Source of the DNA: Frateuria sp.
Lineage (GTDB): Bacteria > Pseudomonadota > Gammaproteobacteria > Xanthomonadales > Rhodanobacteraceae
Length of the DNA stretch: 33,316 bases
Direction: 5' to 3'
Assembly (NCBI RefSeq): GCF_013362045.1
Contig: NZ_JABFWW010000207.1
Location: 1-33,316, forward strand
Below the pieces are notes generated by a model that saw nothing but the letters and a program-made list of their open reading frames with translations, did not search any database and was not told the DNA's origin. Each line of letters opens with the position of its first letter. Position 1 is the first letter of the stretch. Below, piece by piece: positions 1 through 10,568 of this stretch. Position numbers and translations under genes: made by a program.

Positions 1-1731
1 GTGGGTCTTGTCGTAGCGGGTATGGGCGAAGGTGCCTTTGCACACCGGCACGGAGTTGTCGTACTTGGTGTTGTTGTTCCCGTCCAGGTTGACGTTGGTG
101 AGGTTGCACACGTCATTGGTGGCGTTCTGGTTCTCCACGCGTCCGGACAGGTCGAACAGCCACTTGCCGACGCGCCAGACGTCGGACAGGTAGAACGCCC
201 GGTTGTTGGCATTGCCGTGCTGAGCGATGTTGTAGCCGCCGTAGTCGAGGAACCCCTGGTTGTCGGTCAGCTGATTGACGCCGTTGGCATCCACGTAGCT
301 GACCGTGATCGGCCGCGCGTTGGGCGTGTTGGTCATGAGCATCTGGTTGCCCAGCGCCCACTGGTCGTCCATGGTGTAGTGCGCCAGGTACAGGCCGGCG
401 GTGAGCGTGTTGCCCTCGAAGATCTCCTTGCTCAGGCGGAAATCGTTGTTGAAGTTCTTCAGGTGCTTGTGGATGAACCACCAGCCCTGGTGGATCACGC
501 TCTGGTTGGGGTCCACCGCCCCGCCGCCGACGTAGGTGGCGGTGGCCGAGCCGGGCGTCAGGTTGAACGCGCCGATCTGGCTCTGGTTGGTGTAGAGCAT
601 GTCGTTGAGGCTGCCCGGGTTGGTACCGGAGAACAGCGCATTGGTGTTGACGTCGCCGCCGTCGATCAGGAACTTGTCCGAAATGTTCCAGCCATTCCCC
701 AAGTCGTAGTCGAAGTTGCCGCCGAAGAAGCCGACCTTGGCGCCGCGGCCGTTGGCGAGGTTGGCGTCGCGGCCCCCGCCCGGATAGCCGCGCAGGAACA
801 CGTGCTGGATCGCCTTGCTGTTGTAGGTGTCGGTCAGCGGGTCGAAGCCCGGATAGGCGCTGAAGTGGTCGGTGCCGGTCTGGATCAGCGGAATCGGCGT
901 GATGAACTGGTTGCGGTCGTTGAGGTAGCGCGCATACAGCGTCATCGTGCCGTTGTCGCTGTCATGGGTCAGCGTGCCGGTGAGCTGGCCGCCCTTGTCC
1001 GCCGCGAACTGCGGGTCGCGCACGCCCTGCGAATCGCGATAGAAGCCGCCGATGCTGCCGTAGGTGTCCTTGGCGAGAGGAAAGCCGAAGAAGCCGTCGA
1101 CGCGCTTGAGGTCCTCGCTGCCGTAGGTGACACCAATGCTGCCGGACGGCACCTCGGTGCCCTGCTTGAGGATGAAGTTCGCGGTGGCGCCGATCTGGCC
1201 GTCGCCGAACACCACCGACGGGCCGCCCTGCACGATTTCGGTGCGGTCGACCGTGTCGTCGAGACGGAAGATGGACGTCGTCTCGAAGAACGACAGCGTG
1301 GGCATGCCGTACAGCGGCGAGCCCATCATCTGGGTGCTGAAGTACGGCGCGTCGCCGCCGCCGGGGAAGCCGGCGATCTCGATGTTGGCGCCGGTCTGGC
1401 CGCCGGTGGACTCGGGCCACAGGCCCGGCGAGATCTTCAAAAGGTCCGCCGTGCTCTTCGGGTTGGCCATCTTGATCTGCTCGGCCGTGGCCGTGGTCAC
1501 CGTGTAGCTGGTGTCGATCTTCTTCAGGCCGCCGGTGGCGGTGTTGCCCGTGACCACCACCTGCTCGAGGCTCTTGGCGTTGGCGGCGCTGGGCTGCTGC
1601 GCCTTGGGCCGCTTGGAGGCGGCGGGCGGCGCGGTAGTCTGCGCCTGGTCGTTGTTCTGCGCCAGCGCGAGGCCGGGCATCAGGCAGGCGGCTATCGCCG
1701 CGGATAAGGCCAGTCGCACGTGCTTGTTCAT
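1..1731 (-). CDS. TonB-dependent receptor, 3' end truncated by the window edge
   Basis: Manual minus-strand reading from ATG at 1731: MNKHVRLALSAAIAACLMPGLALAQ (signal peptide), TonB-box-like LEQVVVTG, plug-like IEIAGFPGGGDAPYFSTQMMGSPLYG...VEIVQGGPSVVFGDGQIGATANF-type segment, then beta-barrel-like sequence. The frame stays open to position 1. The ORF track omits it because no stop lies in the window. SD ggggag lies just upstream. Confidence 0.9.
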   Translation of the reverse strand, partial: MNKHVRLALSAAIAACLMPGLALAQNNDQAQTTAPPAASKRPKAQQPSAANAKSLEQVVVTGNTATGGLKKIDTSYTVTTATAEQIKMANPKSTADLLKISPGLWPESTGGQTGANIEIAGFPGGGDAPYFSTQMMGSPLYGMPTLSFFETTSIFRLDDTVDRTEIVQGGPSVVFGDGQIGATANFILKQGTEVPSGSIGVTYGSEDLKRVDGFFGFPLAKDTYGSIGGFYRDSQGVRDPQFAADKGGQLTGTLTHDSDNGTMTLYARYLNDRNQFITPIPLIQTGTDHFSAYPGFDPLTDTYNSKAIQHVFLRGYPGGGRDANLANGRGAKVGFFGGNFDYDLGNGWNISDKFLIDGGDVNTNALFSGTNPGSLNDMLYTNQSQIGAFNLTPGSATATYVGGGAVDPNQSVIHQGWWFIHKHLKNFNNDFRLSKEIFEGNTLTAGLYLAHYTMDDQWALGNQMLMTNTPNARPITVSYVDANGVNQLTDNQGFLDYGGYNIAQHGNANNRAFYLSDVWRVGKWLFDLSGRVENQNATNDVCNLTNVNLDGNNNTKYDNSVPVCKGTFAHTRYDKTH

Positions 1732-1871
1732 CAGCTTCACTCCCCGATCAGGTCCGATGTACGACGGCGTGAGCTGCCGACGGCAGCCCCGCCGCTTCGC
1801 CGTTGTTGTGCCCCTTGTTTCCCCAAGCTCCTGCGGCATTCCGCCTCAGGCCCGCAATACTTGCCTTGGCG

Positions 1872-1885
1872 TGACAGCGCTGTCA
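1872..1885. promoter_or_regulatory. LacI-family operator (perfect palindrome TGACAGCGCTGTCA)
   Basis: 14-bp perfect palindrome with a central CpG, in the intergenic region between the LacI regulator gene and the TonB receptor, upstream of the receptor. Confidence 0.75.
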
Positions 1886-1886
1886 A
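1881..1886 (-). promoter_or_regulatory. putative -35 hexamer TTGACA of the TonB receptor promoter
   Basis: Minus strand reads TTGACA-gcgctgtcacgccaaggc-AAGTAT. The exact -35 overlaps the operator; the -10 match is weak. Confidence 0.45.
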
Positions 1887-1929
1887 TTTGCCGTGCAACA
1901 TGGCCCGGAACGGGCGCCCGCCGGCCCGA

Positions 1930-2940
1930 TCAGGACGCCGCGGCGGTGGACTCGCGCAATTCCAGCGAGAACGGCGCCTGCACCATCGCGCCCGGGCCGC
2001 GGCCGCGCAGGCTGTCGAGCAGCTGCAGGGCGGCGATGCGCCCCATCTCCCGGCTGGGCTGGTGGATGGTGGTCAGCGCGGGCCAGATCTGGCGGGCGAT
2101 CGGCGTGTCGTCGAAGCCGCAGACCGAGACATCGCGCGGCACCGACAGGCCATGCTCGCCGGCCGCCCAGATCACTCCCGCGGCCATGTCGTCGTTGGCG
2201 GCGAACACCGCGGTCGGCCCCCGCCCCCGGGGCAGCGAGAACAGCCGCCGCGCAGCCGCCACGCCGGCGCCGAAGGAGAAATCGCCCGCCACCTCCAGCT
2301 CGGGATCGCGCGCCAGCCCGGCCTCGGCGAGCGCCTGCCGGTAGCCGGCCAGCCGCCACTGGCTGGCGCCGTGGCCCGGGTGGCCGATCACGTGGGCGAT
2401 GCGCCGGTGCCCCAGCGCCAGCAGCGTCGCCATCATGCGCCGCGCCGCCTCCGGCTCGTCGATGAACGCGCCGATGGTGCCCTTGCGCTCGATCGGCGAA
2501 ATGCTGGCGTAGAGCACGCGCCGCTCGTGCAGGCGCTGGAGCAGGCCGGGATGGTCGGTGATCGGCGGGGTCAGCACGAGCCCGTCGGGGCGATGGTGCG
2601 AGATCAGCCGGTCGATGCGCTCGACGAAGCCACCCTCGCCCACGTGCAGCGGCCGCACCATCATGCTGTAGTGATGGAGATCGCAGGCCTCGAGCACGCC
2701 AGCCTGGATCTCGGTCAGGTAGTTCGACGAGGGGTTGTCGTACAGCATGGCGATCAGGAACGACCGGTTGCTGGCCAGGCTGCGCGCCGACTGGTGCGGG
2801 CGGTAGTCCATCGCGGCCATCGCCGCGCGCACCTTCTCGCGCGTGGGTGCACGCACGTTCGCTTCGTCATTGAGCACGCGCGAGACGGTCTTGGGCGACA
2901 CCCCCGCGGCGCGTGCCACATCTTCCAGGCGTACCCGCAT
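1930..2940 (-). CDS. LacI family transcriptional regulator
   Basis: N-terminal HTH MRVRLEDVARAAGVSPKTVSRVLNDEANVRAPTREKVRAAMAAMDYRPHQSARSLASNRS, followed by a periplasmic-binding-like effector domain. Confidence 0.95.
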   Translation of the reverse strand: MRVRLEDVARAAGVSPKTVSRVLNDEANVRAPTREKVRAAMAAMDYRPHQSARSLASNRSFLIAMLYDNPSSNYLTEIQAGVLEACDLHHYSMMVRPLHVGEGGFVERIDRLISHHRPDGLVLTPPITDHPGLLQRLHERRVLYASISPIERKGTIGAFIDEPEAARRMMATLLALGHRRIAHVIGHPGHGASQWRLAGYRQALAEAGLARDPELEVAGDFSFGAGVAAARRLFSLPRGRGPTAVFAANDDMAAGVIWAAGEHGLSVPRDVSVCGFDDTPIARQIWPALTTIHQPSREMGRIAALQLLDSLRGRGPGAMVQAPFSLELRESTAAAS

Positions 2941-3074
2941 GGCGCGTCCTGCATCGAACTGCTGAGGCGACTATGCGTGCTACGCCAGCCAGGCACAAGC
3001 GGCAGAGATGGGACGCCCATCGCACCCGGCGCACCGGTGCCGCGGCGGCATGGCTCCGCGCCAGCGAGCTGGCC

Positions 3075-3956
3075 TTAGGCCGTGGCGGCATCCAGCGACA
3101 AGCCGCTGCGGAACTCCCGCACCTGCCCGCTCAGCGGATCGATGAACGCCAGCCCGCAGGCCAGCAGTTGCAGCGGCCGGGTGAAGTCGTCTGCGCGTCG
3201 GGGTCGCAGGTCGGGATAGAAACTGTCGTTGCAGATCGGTGCACCGAGCGCTGCCATGTGCACGCGCAGCTGGTGCTTGCGCCCGGTGTACGGTTCGAGC
3301 GCATAGCGCCACAGGTGCGCGCCCTGTTCGAGCACGGTCACGCGCGTCTCGCTGTTCGGCTCGCCAGGCACCTCGCGCATGCGGAAGAACGGGTCGCCCG
3401 CCGCCAGCCGCGAGCGGTGCACGCATGGAAGCGCGTGCTGCGGCAGCGGTGCGGCCAGCGCCTCGTAGCGCTTGCGGATACGCCGCTCGCGGAACAGCGA
3501 CAGATACGCGTCGCGCGTGTCCTTCCGCGCCGAAAAAAGCACCAGCCCGGCGGTTTCGCGGTCCAGCCGGTGCAGCGGTGCCAGCTCCGGGTTGCCGAGC
3601 TGCGTCGCCAGCCGCGCCAGCAGGGTCTGCCGCACGTGGCGTCCGGCCGGCACCACCGGCAGGAAGTGGGGTTTGTCGACCACCACCAGATGCTCGCCCA
3701 CATATAGCACCGCCACTTCGCCGGGAACCACCGGCTCGCTCGCCACCTCACGGAAGTAGCGCAGCTTCATCCCTGCGCGATAAGGCGCGTGTTCGTCGAT
3801 CGGGGCGCCCTGGGCATCCAGCACGCGGCCGCGGCGCACGCGGTCCAGCCATTGCGCGCGGGTGACGTGCGGAAAACATGCGCACAGGCTGTCGAGGGCG
3901 CAGGCCCAATTCCCTTCGGGAAGGTGCACGGTGCTGGGAAGGGAAGAGGAAATCAT
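3075..3956 (-). CDS. RluA-family RNA pseudouridine synthase
   Basis: Catalytic motif HRLDRETAGLVLFS, plus YTGRKHQLRVHMAALGAPICND and LHRLDRET context typical of the RluA family. Confidence 0.93.
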   Translation of the reverse strand: MISSSLPSTVHLPEGNWACALDSLCACFPHVTRAQWLDRVRRGRVLDAQGAPIDEHAPYRAGMKLRYFREVASEPVVPGEVAVLYVGEHLVVVDKPHFLPVVPAGRHVRQTLLARLATQLGNPELAPLHRLDRETAGLVLFSARKDTRDAYLSLFRERRIRKRYEALAAPLPQHALPCVHRSRLAAGDPFFRMREVPGEPNSETRVTVLEQGAHLWRYALEPYTGRKHQLRVHMAALGAPICNDSFYPDLRPRRADDFTRPLQLLACGLAFIDPLSGQVREFRSGLSLDAATA

Positions 3957-4050
3957 GCGGCCGGCCTACGTCGACGGGCGCAAGCTTAGCCGCTGCCGGG
4001 AAGCGCGCCCCGGCGCGTACAATGGCCGGTCACCTTGCCCAGGCTCCTCC

Positions 4051-4605
4051 ATGGCCCTCAACGCCACCATCCACAAGGCCGAGCTGTCGATCAGCGACAT
4101 GGACCGGCACTACTACGCTACGCACGCGCTGACCCTTGCGCGCCATCCGTCCGAAACCGAAGAGCGCCTGATGGTGCGCCTGCTGGCCTTCGCGCTCCAC
4201 GCCGACGAGCGGCTGGAGTTCGGCAAGGGCCTGGGCGACGACGACGAGCCGGCACTCTGGCGGCGGGCGTACACCGACGAGGTGGAACAGTGGATCGAGC
4301 TGGGGCAGCCGGACGAGGCGCGCATCCGCAAGGCGTGTGGTCGCGCGCGGCAGGTCGTCGTGCTCAGTTATGGCGGGCGCGCCGCCGACGCGTGGTGGGA
4401 GAAGGTCGGCAGCACGCTTGCGCGCAACACGAACCTGACCGTGCTCGACATCGATGAACCGACCGTGCGCCAGCTGGCTGCGCTGTGCGAGCGCGGCATG
4501 CGGTTGCAGTGCCTGGTGCAGGACGGCGAGCTGCAGCTGATCAGCGGCGAGACCACGGTCGCGGTGCGCCCGCGCGCACGCATGGGCGAATACGCCGCCG
4601 CGTGA
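4051..4605 (+). CDS. yaeQ: YaeQ family protein
   Basis: MALNATIHKAELSISDMDRHYYATHALTLARHPSETEERLMVRLLAFALHA matches the YaeQ N-terminus. Start chosen at ATG 4051 inside the longer ORF. Confidence 0.93.
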   Translation: MALNATIHKAELSISDMDRHYYATHALTLARHPSETEERLMVRLLAFALHADERLEFGKGLGDDDEPALWRRAYTDEVEQWIELGQPDEARIRKACGRARQVVVLSYGGRAADAWWEKVGSTLARNTNLTVLDIDEPTVRQLAALCERGMRLQCLVQDGELQLISGETTVAVRPRARMGEYAAA

Positions 4606-4639
4606 GGCCGCCCACGCGGCCAGCCGCGGCAGCGGCTGG
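4606..4639. terminator. Two tandem GC-rich hairpins at a convergent gene end
   Basis: GGCCGC-CCAC-GCGGCC directly after the yaeQ stop, then CCAGCCGC-GGCA-GCGGCTGG. There is no T-tract. Confidence 0.35.
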
Positions 4640-4704
4640 CGAGGGGCCGCACCCGCACGGCCCGGCGGGTTGAACCAAGCAGGCGGGGTCCCGGAGTGGA
4701 CCGC

Positions 4705-5361
4705 TCAACCGGCCCCGTACTCGTCGTGCCGGCGCCACCAGCGGTAGGGCTCGTCCTGCGGCCAGCCGGCAGGCGAATCCTCCCAGGTCTCCTGACGGCC
4801 GTAGGGCGTGAGGTCGAGCAGGTTGAAGTCCAGGCGCAGGCGGTCGACGCCGCGTGCGGCGGTGAAATAGCTGCGGTAGACCGCCCCGCCATCGCGCAGG
4901 AACACGCTGAGGCCGAAGCCGCCGCCGAGGCCGCAGGCTTCGTTGAATACCGTGCCCAGTGCGGCGTACCAGGGCACCTGCCAGCCCATCCGTTCGCGGT
5001 AGGCCGCCAGCCGCCCGTAAGGCGCCGGCGTGACCAGCGCCAGGCTGGTGCCGCGCGCATGCAGGTGCTCCAGGCGGCCGATGTTGTCGGCGAAACCGGA
5101 ACAGCCCACGCAGAAGGCCTCCCCCGGCGGCATGAAGTGATAGACCACCAGCTGGCGGCGGCCTTCGAACAGGTCGGCCAGGCCGACCTCGCCGGCCGCG
5201 CCCTCGAAACGGTAATCGCCGTCGAAGCGCACCATCGGCAGCCGCCGCCGCTCGGCCGCCAGCGCGTCCAGAGCGCGGGTGGCGTCTTTCTCGCGGCCGC
5301 GCAGCCTGTCGAGTGCCGCCTGCCAGTCCTGCGGGGGTACCACTGGGGGCATGCCGTTCAT
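4705..5361 (-). CDS. DUF899 family (thioredoxin-like) protein
   Basis: LADLFEGRRQLVVYHFMPPGEAFCVGCSGFADNIGRLEHLHARGTSLALVTPAPYGRLAAYRERMGW and the YRSYFTAARGVDRLRLDFNLLDLTPYGRQETWEDSP tail. Confidence 0.85.
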   Translation of the reverse strand: MNGMPPVVPPQDWQAALDRLRGREKDATRALDALAAERRRLPMVRFDGDYRFEGAAGEVGLADLFEGRRQLVVYHFMPPGEAFCVGCSGFADNIGRLEHLHARGTSLALVTPAPYGRLAAYRERMGWQVPWYAALGTVFNEACGLGGGFGLSVFLRDGGAVYRSYFTAARGVDRLRLDFNLLDLTPYGRQETWEDSPAGWPQDEPYRWWRRHDEYGAG

Positions 5362-5480
5362 TGCCGTCTTTCCTCTGCGGGTCGGTTGCCGTCACGACGG
5401 GCGACAGCACGGGTTTTCGACGCGCCGCCACGGTGCGAACCCGTTCAGACGCGGCACGGGCAAGTTGTAACCCAAGCCCG

Positions 5481-5486
5481 TATAAT
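5481..5486 (+). promoter_or_regulatory. putative -10 element (TATAAT) of the typA promoter
   Basis: Perfect TATAAT in a GC-rich region 64 bp before the typA ATG. No convincing -35 seen. Confidence 0.45.
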
Positions 5487-5549
5487 TGCGGGGTTTACCC
5501 CTCCGTAACTTCACGTGGCGGCTTTCCAAGCGCCGCCCGGGCCTGTGCC

Positions 5550-7379
<1,830 letters not shown>

Positions 7380-7401
7380 CCCATGCCGCCCTGCGCCCCG
7401 G

Positions 7402-7427
7402 AAAGCCGCCGCAAGGCGGCTTTTTCT
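7402..7427 (+). terminator. Rho-independent terminator after typA
   Basis: AAAGCCGCC-GCAA-GGCGGCTTT stem-loop followed by T-rich tttttctt. Confidence 0.88.
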
Positions 7428-7509
7428 TGCGCGTGCACGTAGCGACCACGGCAGTGGGAGCAAGGTCGGCGCGTCCGGCGCGGGGTGCCGGCGCGTATGG
7501 GGAGTGGTC

Positions 7510-7791
7510 ATGGAGATTTCGAGCAGCCGCCCGGTGTCCTTTACCCAGGTCGGCAACGAACTGGATGCACTGAAGAACGAGGTCGAAGCGATGATGCTGG
7601 TGATGCGCGCGCTGGTCGAGTCGCATCCGGCACCGGCCGAGCTGGTCAGGCGCTGGCGCACGCTGAGCCGGGAGCCGATCGAGCAGACCCGGCCCAAAGG
7701 CTGCCACCCGGGCGTGCTGACACGGCAGGAGAAGCTGTACCAGACGCTGCAGCGCTGGTCGCATGCGGTGCACAGCGCGGAGGTGCCGTAG
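7510..7791 (+). CDS. Small hypothetical protein (93 aa)
   Basis: ATG at 7510 preceded by ggggag SD. MEISSSRPVSFTQVGNELDALKNEVEAMMLVMRALVESHPAP...; no family recognised. Confidence 0.6.
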   Translation: MEISSSRPVSFTQVGNELDALKNEVEAMMLVMRALVESHPAPAELVRRWRTLSREPIEQTRPKGCHPGVLTRQEKLYQTLQRWSHAVHSAEVP

Positions 7792-8149
7792 GCTCGCTCG
7801 TATCTGTCCTTTCGCAGGATTGCTCACTCGCCCCGGCCTTCCCCCGTAGGACGGGAAGCACACGGCTATCGCATCCGGGCGCTGGCGTCGGTCCTCTGCC
7901 GGGGATCCCCTCGGCCATCCCGTGCATCGCCTGGGCGAGGCGCCCGCGCCGTTTACTACCCTGCCGGCACATGATTTCCCGAAACGCACCGCAGGCAGCC
8001 GCGCCCATACCCCTCAGATGCAGCCATTGACCTTGGATGCACGCCGGCACGGGATGATGAGCCCGCCGTGCAAGCGGAAAAGAGCGCCCCGCTTCCACGT
8101 ATGACGCCAGGCTTTGCCCGCGCGTGAGAGCCCTGGCCCAGGAGACGCG

Positions 8150-9484
8150 ATGCCGGCCGAACCCGTCAATTGCGACCCGCCCGCCGGCCAGGCACGCACA
8201 CCGACACGCTGGCGCCGTCGCCTGCTGTGGGCGGGCATGGGCGCATTCGCCGCGCTGCTGGCCGGCCTGCTGCTGCTCAACCTGCTGCCGCAGGAAAGGC
8301 AGCTGAAGCAACCGCTGGGGCCGTTGAGCCCGGTGGACAGCCCGCAGTTCCGCCGGGAAATCGGCAACCTGCTGGGGCCTGCCGTCGTCGACGGCAACGC
8401 GGTGGCGGACTTCCAGAACGGCGCCGAGATCTTCCCGGCCATGCTCGCGGCGATCCGCTCGGCCCGATACAGCGTCGACATGGAGACCTACATCTACTGG
8501 TCCGGCGAGACCTCCCGCCAGTTCGTCGCCGCGCTGACCGGGCGCGCCCGCGCCGGCGTGCGCGTGCACGTGATCGCCGATTGGGTCGGCGCCTCGCGCA
8601 TGCACGCCGACGTGGTCAAGGCACTGCGCGCCGGCGGCGTGCACTTCGAATACTTCCATGCGCTGCGCTGGTACGACGTCGACCGCATCAACAACCGCAC
8701 CCACCGCAAGCTGCTGATCGTCGACGGCCGCGTGGCCTTCACCGGCGGCGTGGGCATCGCCGACGCCTGGCGCGGCCACGGCGACCAGCCAGACATCTGG
8801 CGCGACATGCAGATCCGCATCACCGGCCCGGCCGCCGCGCAGATGCAGGCCGTGTTCGAGGACAACTGGATCACCACCACCGGCCAGGCCCTGCTCGGCC
8901 CGGCCTACTACCCGCAGGTGCCGCCGGCGGGCGACGTCGCGGTACAGACGGTGGCCAGCTCGCCCGAAGGCGGCAGCGAGAACCTGCAGCTCATGTACCT
9001 GATGGCGATCGACGGCGCGCGCCGCACGATCGACCTGGAGGCGGCCTACTTCGTGCCCGACGACCTCACCGTGGCCGCGCTCGAACGCGCCCTGCAGCGC
9101 GGCGTGCGCATCCGCCTGGTGGTGCCGGGGCGCTACATCGACAGCGAAGTCATCAACGACGCCTCGCAGAACCGCTGGGGGCAGATGCTGCGCGCCGGCG
9201 CGAAGATCTACCGCTTCCAGCCGGCGATGTTCCACAGCAAGCTGATGATCGTGGACGGCTACCTCACCCTCGCCGGGTCGGCGAACTTCGACAACCGCTC
9301 CTTCTCGCTCAACGACGAGTCCAACGTCAACGTGTTCGACCGCGGCTTTGCCGGGCACATGGAAGAGGTCGTCGAGCGCGACATCGCGCAATCGAAGGAA
9401 CTCACCCTGGAACAATGGCGCCACCGCCCGTGGACGCGCCGCGTGCTGGACTGGCTCTCCGCCCTCGGCCAGACGCAGTACTAG
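8150..9484 (+). CDS. Phospholipase D family / cardiolipin synthase-like protein
   Basis: N-terminal TM, then two HKD motifs: HRKLLIVDGRVAFTGG and HSKLMIVDGYLTLAGSANFDNRS. SD ggaga upstream of ATG 8150. Confidence 0.92.
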   Translation: MPAEPVNCDPPAGQARTPTRWRRRLLWAGMGAFAALLAGLLLLNLLPQERQLKQPLGPLSPVDSPQFRREIGNLLGPAVVDGNAVADFQNGAEIFPAMLAAIRSARYSVDMETYIYWSGETSRQFVAALTGRARAGVRVHVIADWVGASRMHADVVKALRAGGVHFEYFHALRWYDVDRINNRTHRKLLIVDGRVAFTGGVGIADAWRGHGDQPDIWRDMQIRITGPAAAQMQAVFEDNWITTTGQALLGPAYYPQVPPAGDVAVQTVASSPEGGSENLQLMYLMAIDGARRTIDLEAAYFVPDDLTVAALERALQRGVRIRLVVPGRYIDSEVINDASQNRWGQMLRAGAKIYRFQPAMFHSKLMIVDGYLTLAGSANFDNRSFSLNDESNVNVFDRGFAGHMEEVVERDIAQSKELTLEQWRHRPWTRRVLDWLSALGQTQY

Positions 9485-9492
9485 GAAAGCCC

Positions 9493-10284
9493 ATGCCCGC
9501 CCGCAAGCCGCTCAAGGTCGCCACCTTCAACATCAACGGCGTGCGCACGCGCCTGGCCTCGCTGCTGGCGTGGCTGCAGCGCGACGCGCCGGACGTCGTC
9601 TGCCTGCAGGAACTGAAGGCGCCGGACGAGGCCTTTCCCGCCGACGCCATCCGCGAGGCCGGCTACGGCGCGATCTGGCACGGCCAGCGCTCGTGGAACG
9701 GCGTGGCCATCCTGGCCCGCGGCATGGACCCGCTGGAAAGCCGCCGCGGCCTGCCCGGCGGCGGCGGGGACACGCAGAGCCGCTACCTGGAAGCGGCCGC
9801 GCACGGCCTCGTCGTCGGCTGCCTGTACCTTCCCAACGGCAACCCGCAGCCGGGCCCCAAGTTCGACTACAAGCTGGCCTGGTTCGACCACTTCATCGAC
9901 TACGCGCAAGGCCTCGCGGCCAGCGAACATCCGGTGGTACTGGCCGGCGACTACAACGTCGTGCCCACCGACGAGGACATCTACAACCCGCGCTCGTGGC
10001 GGCGCGACGCGTTGCTGCAGCCGGAAAGCCGCGAGCGCTATGCCGGCCTGCTGGCGCAGGGCTGGACCGACGCGCTGCGCCAGCGCTTCGGGCAAGAGCG
10101 CGTCTATACGTTCTGGGATTACTTCCGCCAGCACTGGGAGCGCAACTCCGGCCTGCGCATCGATCACCTGCTGCTCAACCCCGCGCTGGCGCCGCGGCTG
10201 AAGGATGCCGGCGTGGACCGTTGGGTGCGCGCGCTGCCGCACCCGAGCGACCATGCGCCGACGTGGGTGACGCTGCGGCGATAG
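9493..10284 (+). CDS. xthA: Exodeoxyribonuclease III
   Basis: LKVATFNINGVRTRLASLLAWLQRDAPDVVCLQELKAPDEAFP, LAGDYNVVPTDEDIYNP, LRIDHLLLNPALAPR, HPSDHAPTWVTL. Confidence 0.93.
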   Translation: MPARKPLKVATFNINGVRTRLASLLAWLQRDAPDVVCLQELKAPDEAFPADAIREAGYGAIWHGQRSWNGVAILARGMDPLESRRGLPGGGGDTQSRYLEAAAHGLVVGCLYLPNGNPQPGPKFDYKLAWFDHFIDYAQGLAASEHPVVLAGDYNVVPTDEDIYNPRSWRRDALLQPESRERYAGLLAQGWTDALRQRFGQERVYTFWDYFRQHWERNSGLRIDHLLLNPALAPRLKDAGVDRWVRALPHPSDHAPTWVTLRR

Positions 10285-10311
10285 CGGCGCTTGCTCCAGG
10301 AACCAGGAAAG

Positions 10312-10506
10312 GCGAACGGCCTTCCCACTCTCCCCAGCTCCTCCAACCTTGCTGGGGAGAAAGACCTGTCCTCATCAGGCTTGCGTTTCTGGCGCGTGGT
10401 GCTCGCCATCGGTAAGCCCGCGGCGATGAGCCCTGCTTCAGGTGGGCTCCCTCTGCCCCGGGCGCACCCGGGGGAGAGGGCTGGGGAGAGGGGAAGGCCG
10501 TTGAGC
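10312..10506. repeat. REP/MITE-like intergenic repeat with near-perfect terminal inverted repeats
   Basis: Left arm gcgaacggccttcccactctccccagc (10312-10338) is inverted as gctggggagaggggaaggccgttgagc (10480-10506). Internal hairpins at 10329-10360 and 10449-10479 (CCCGGGcgcaCCCGGG core). Confidence 0.7.
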
Positions 10507-10568
10507 CATCCTCGGCAAGCCTGGGTTTCTGGCAAAGTGACAGCCGCCATCCGCTCAACGGGGAATCC

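Noticed and set aside
1-1707. 568-aa plus-strand ORF
   Set aside because: Antisense to the TonB receptor. Val/Ala/Gly/Arg-rich composition typical of GC-rich shadow ORFs.
5490-5501. GGGG-ttta-CCCC hairpin at the predicted typA transcript 5' end
   Set aside because: Only a 4-bp stem, likely coincidental in GC-rich sequence.
7792-8149. Possible riboswitch or sRNA in the ~360-bp gap before the PLD gene
   Set aside because: I looked for c-di-GMP-type and other recognisable aptamer cores and found none. Only short imperfect inverted repeats.
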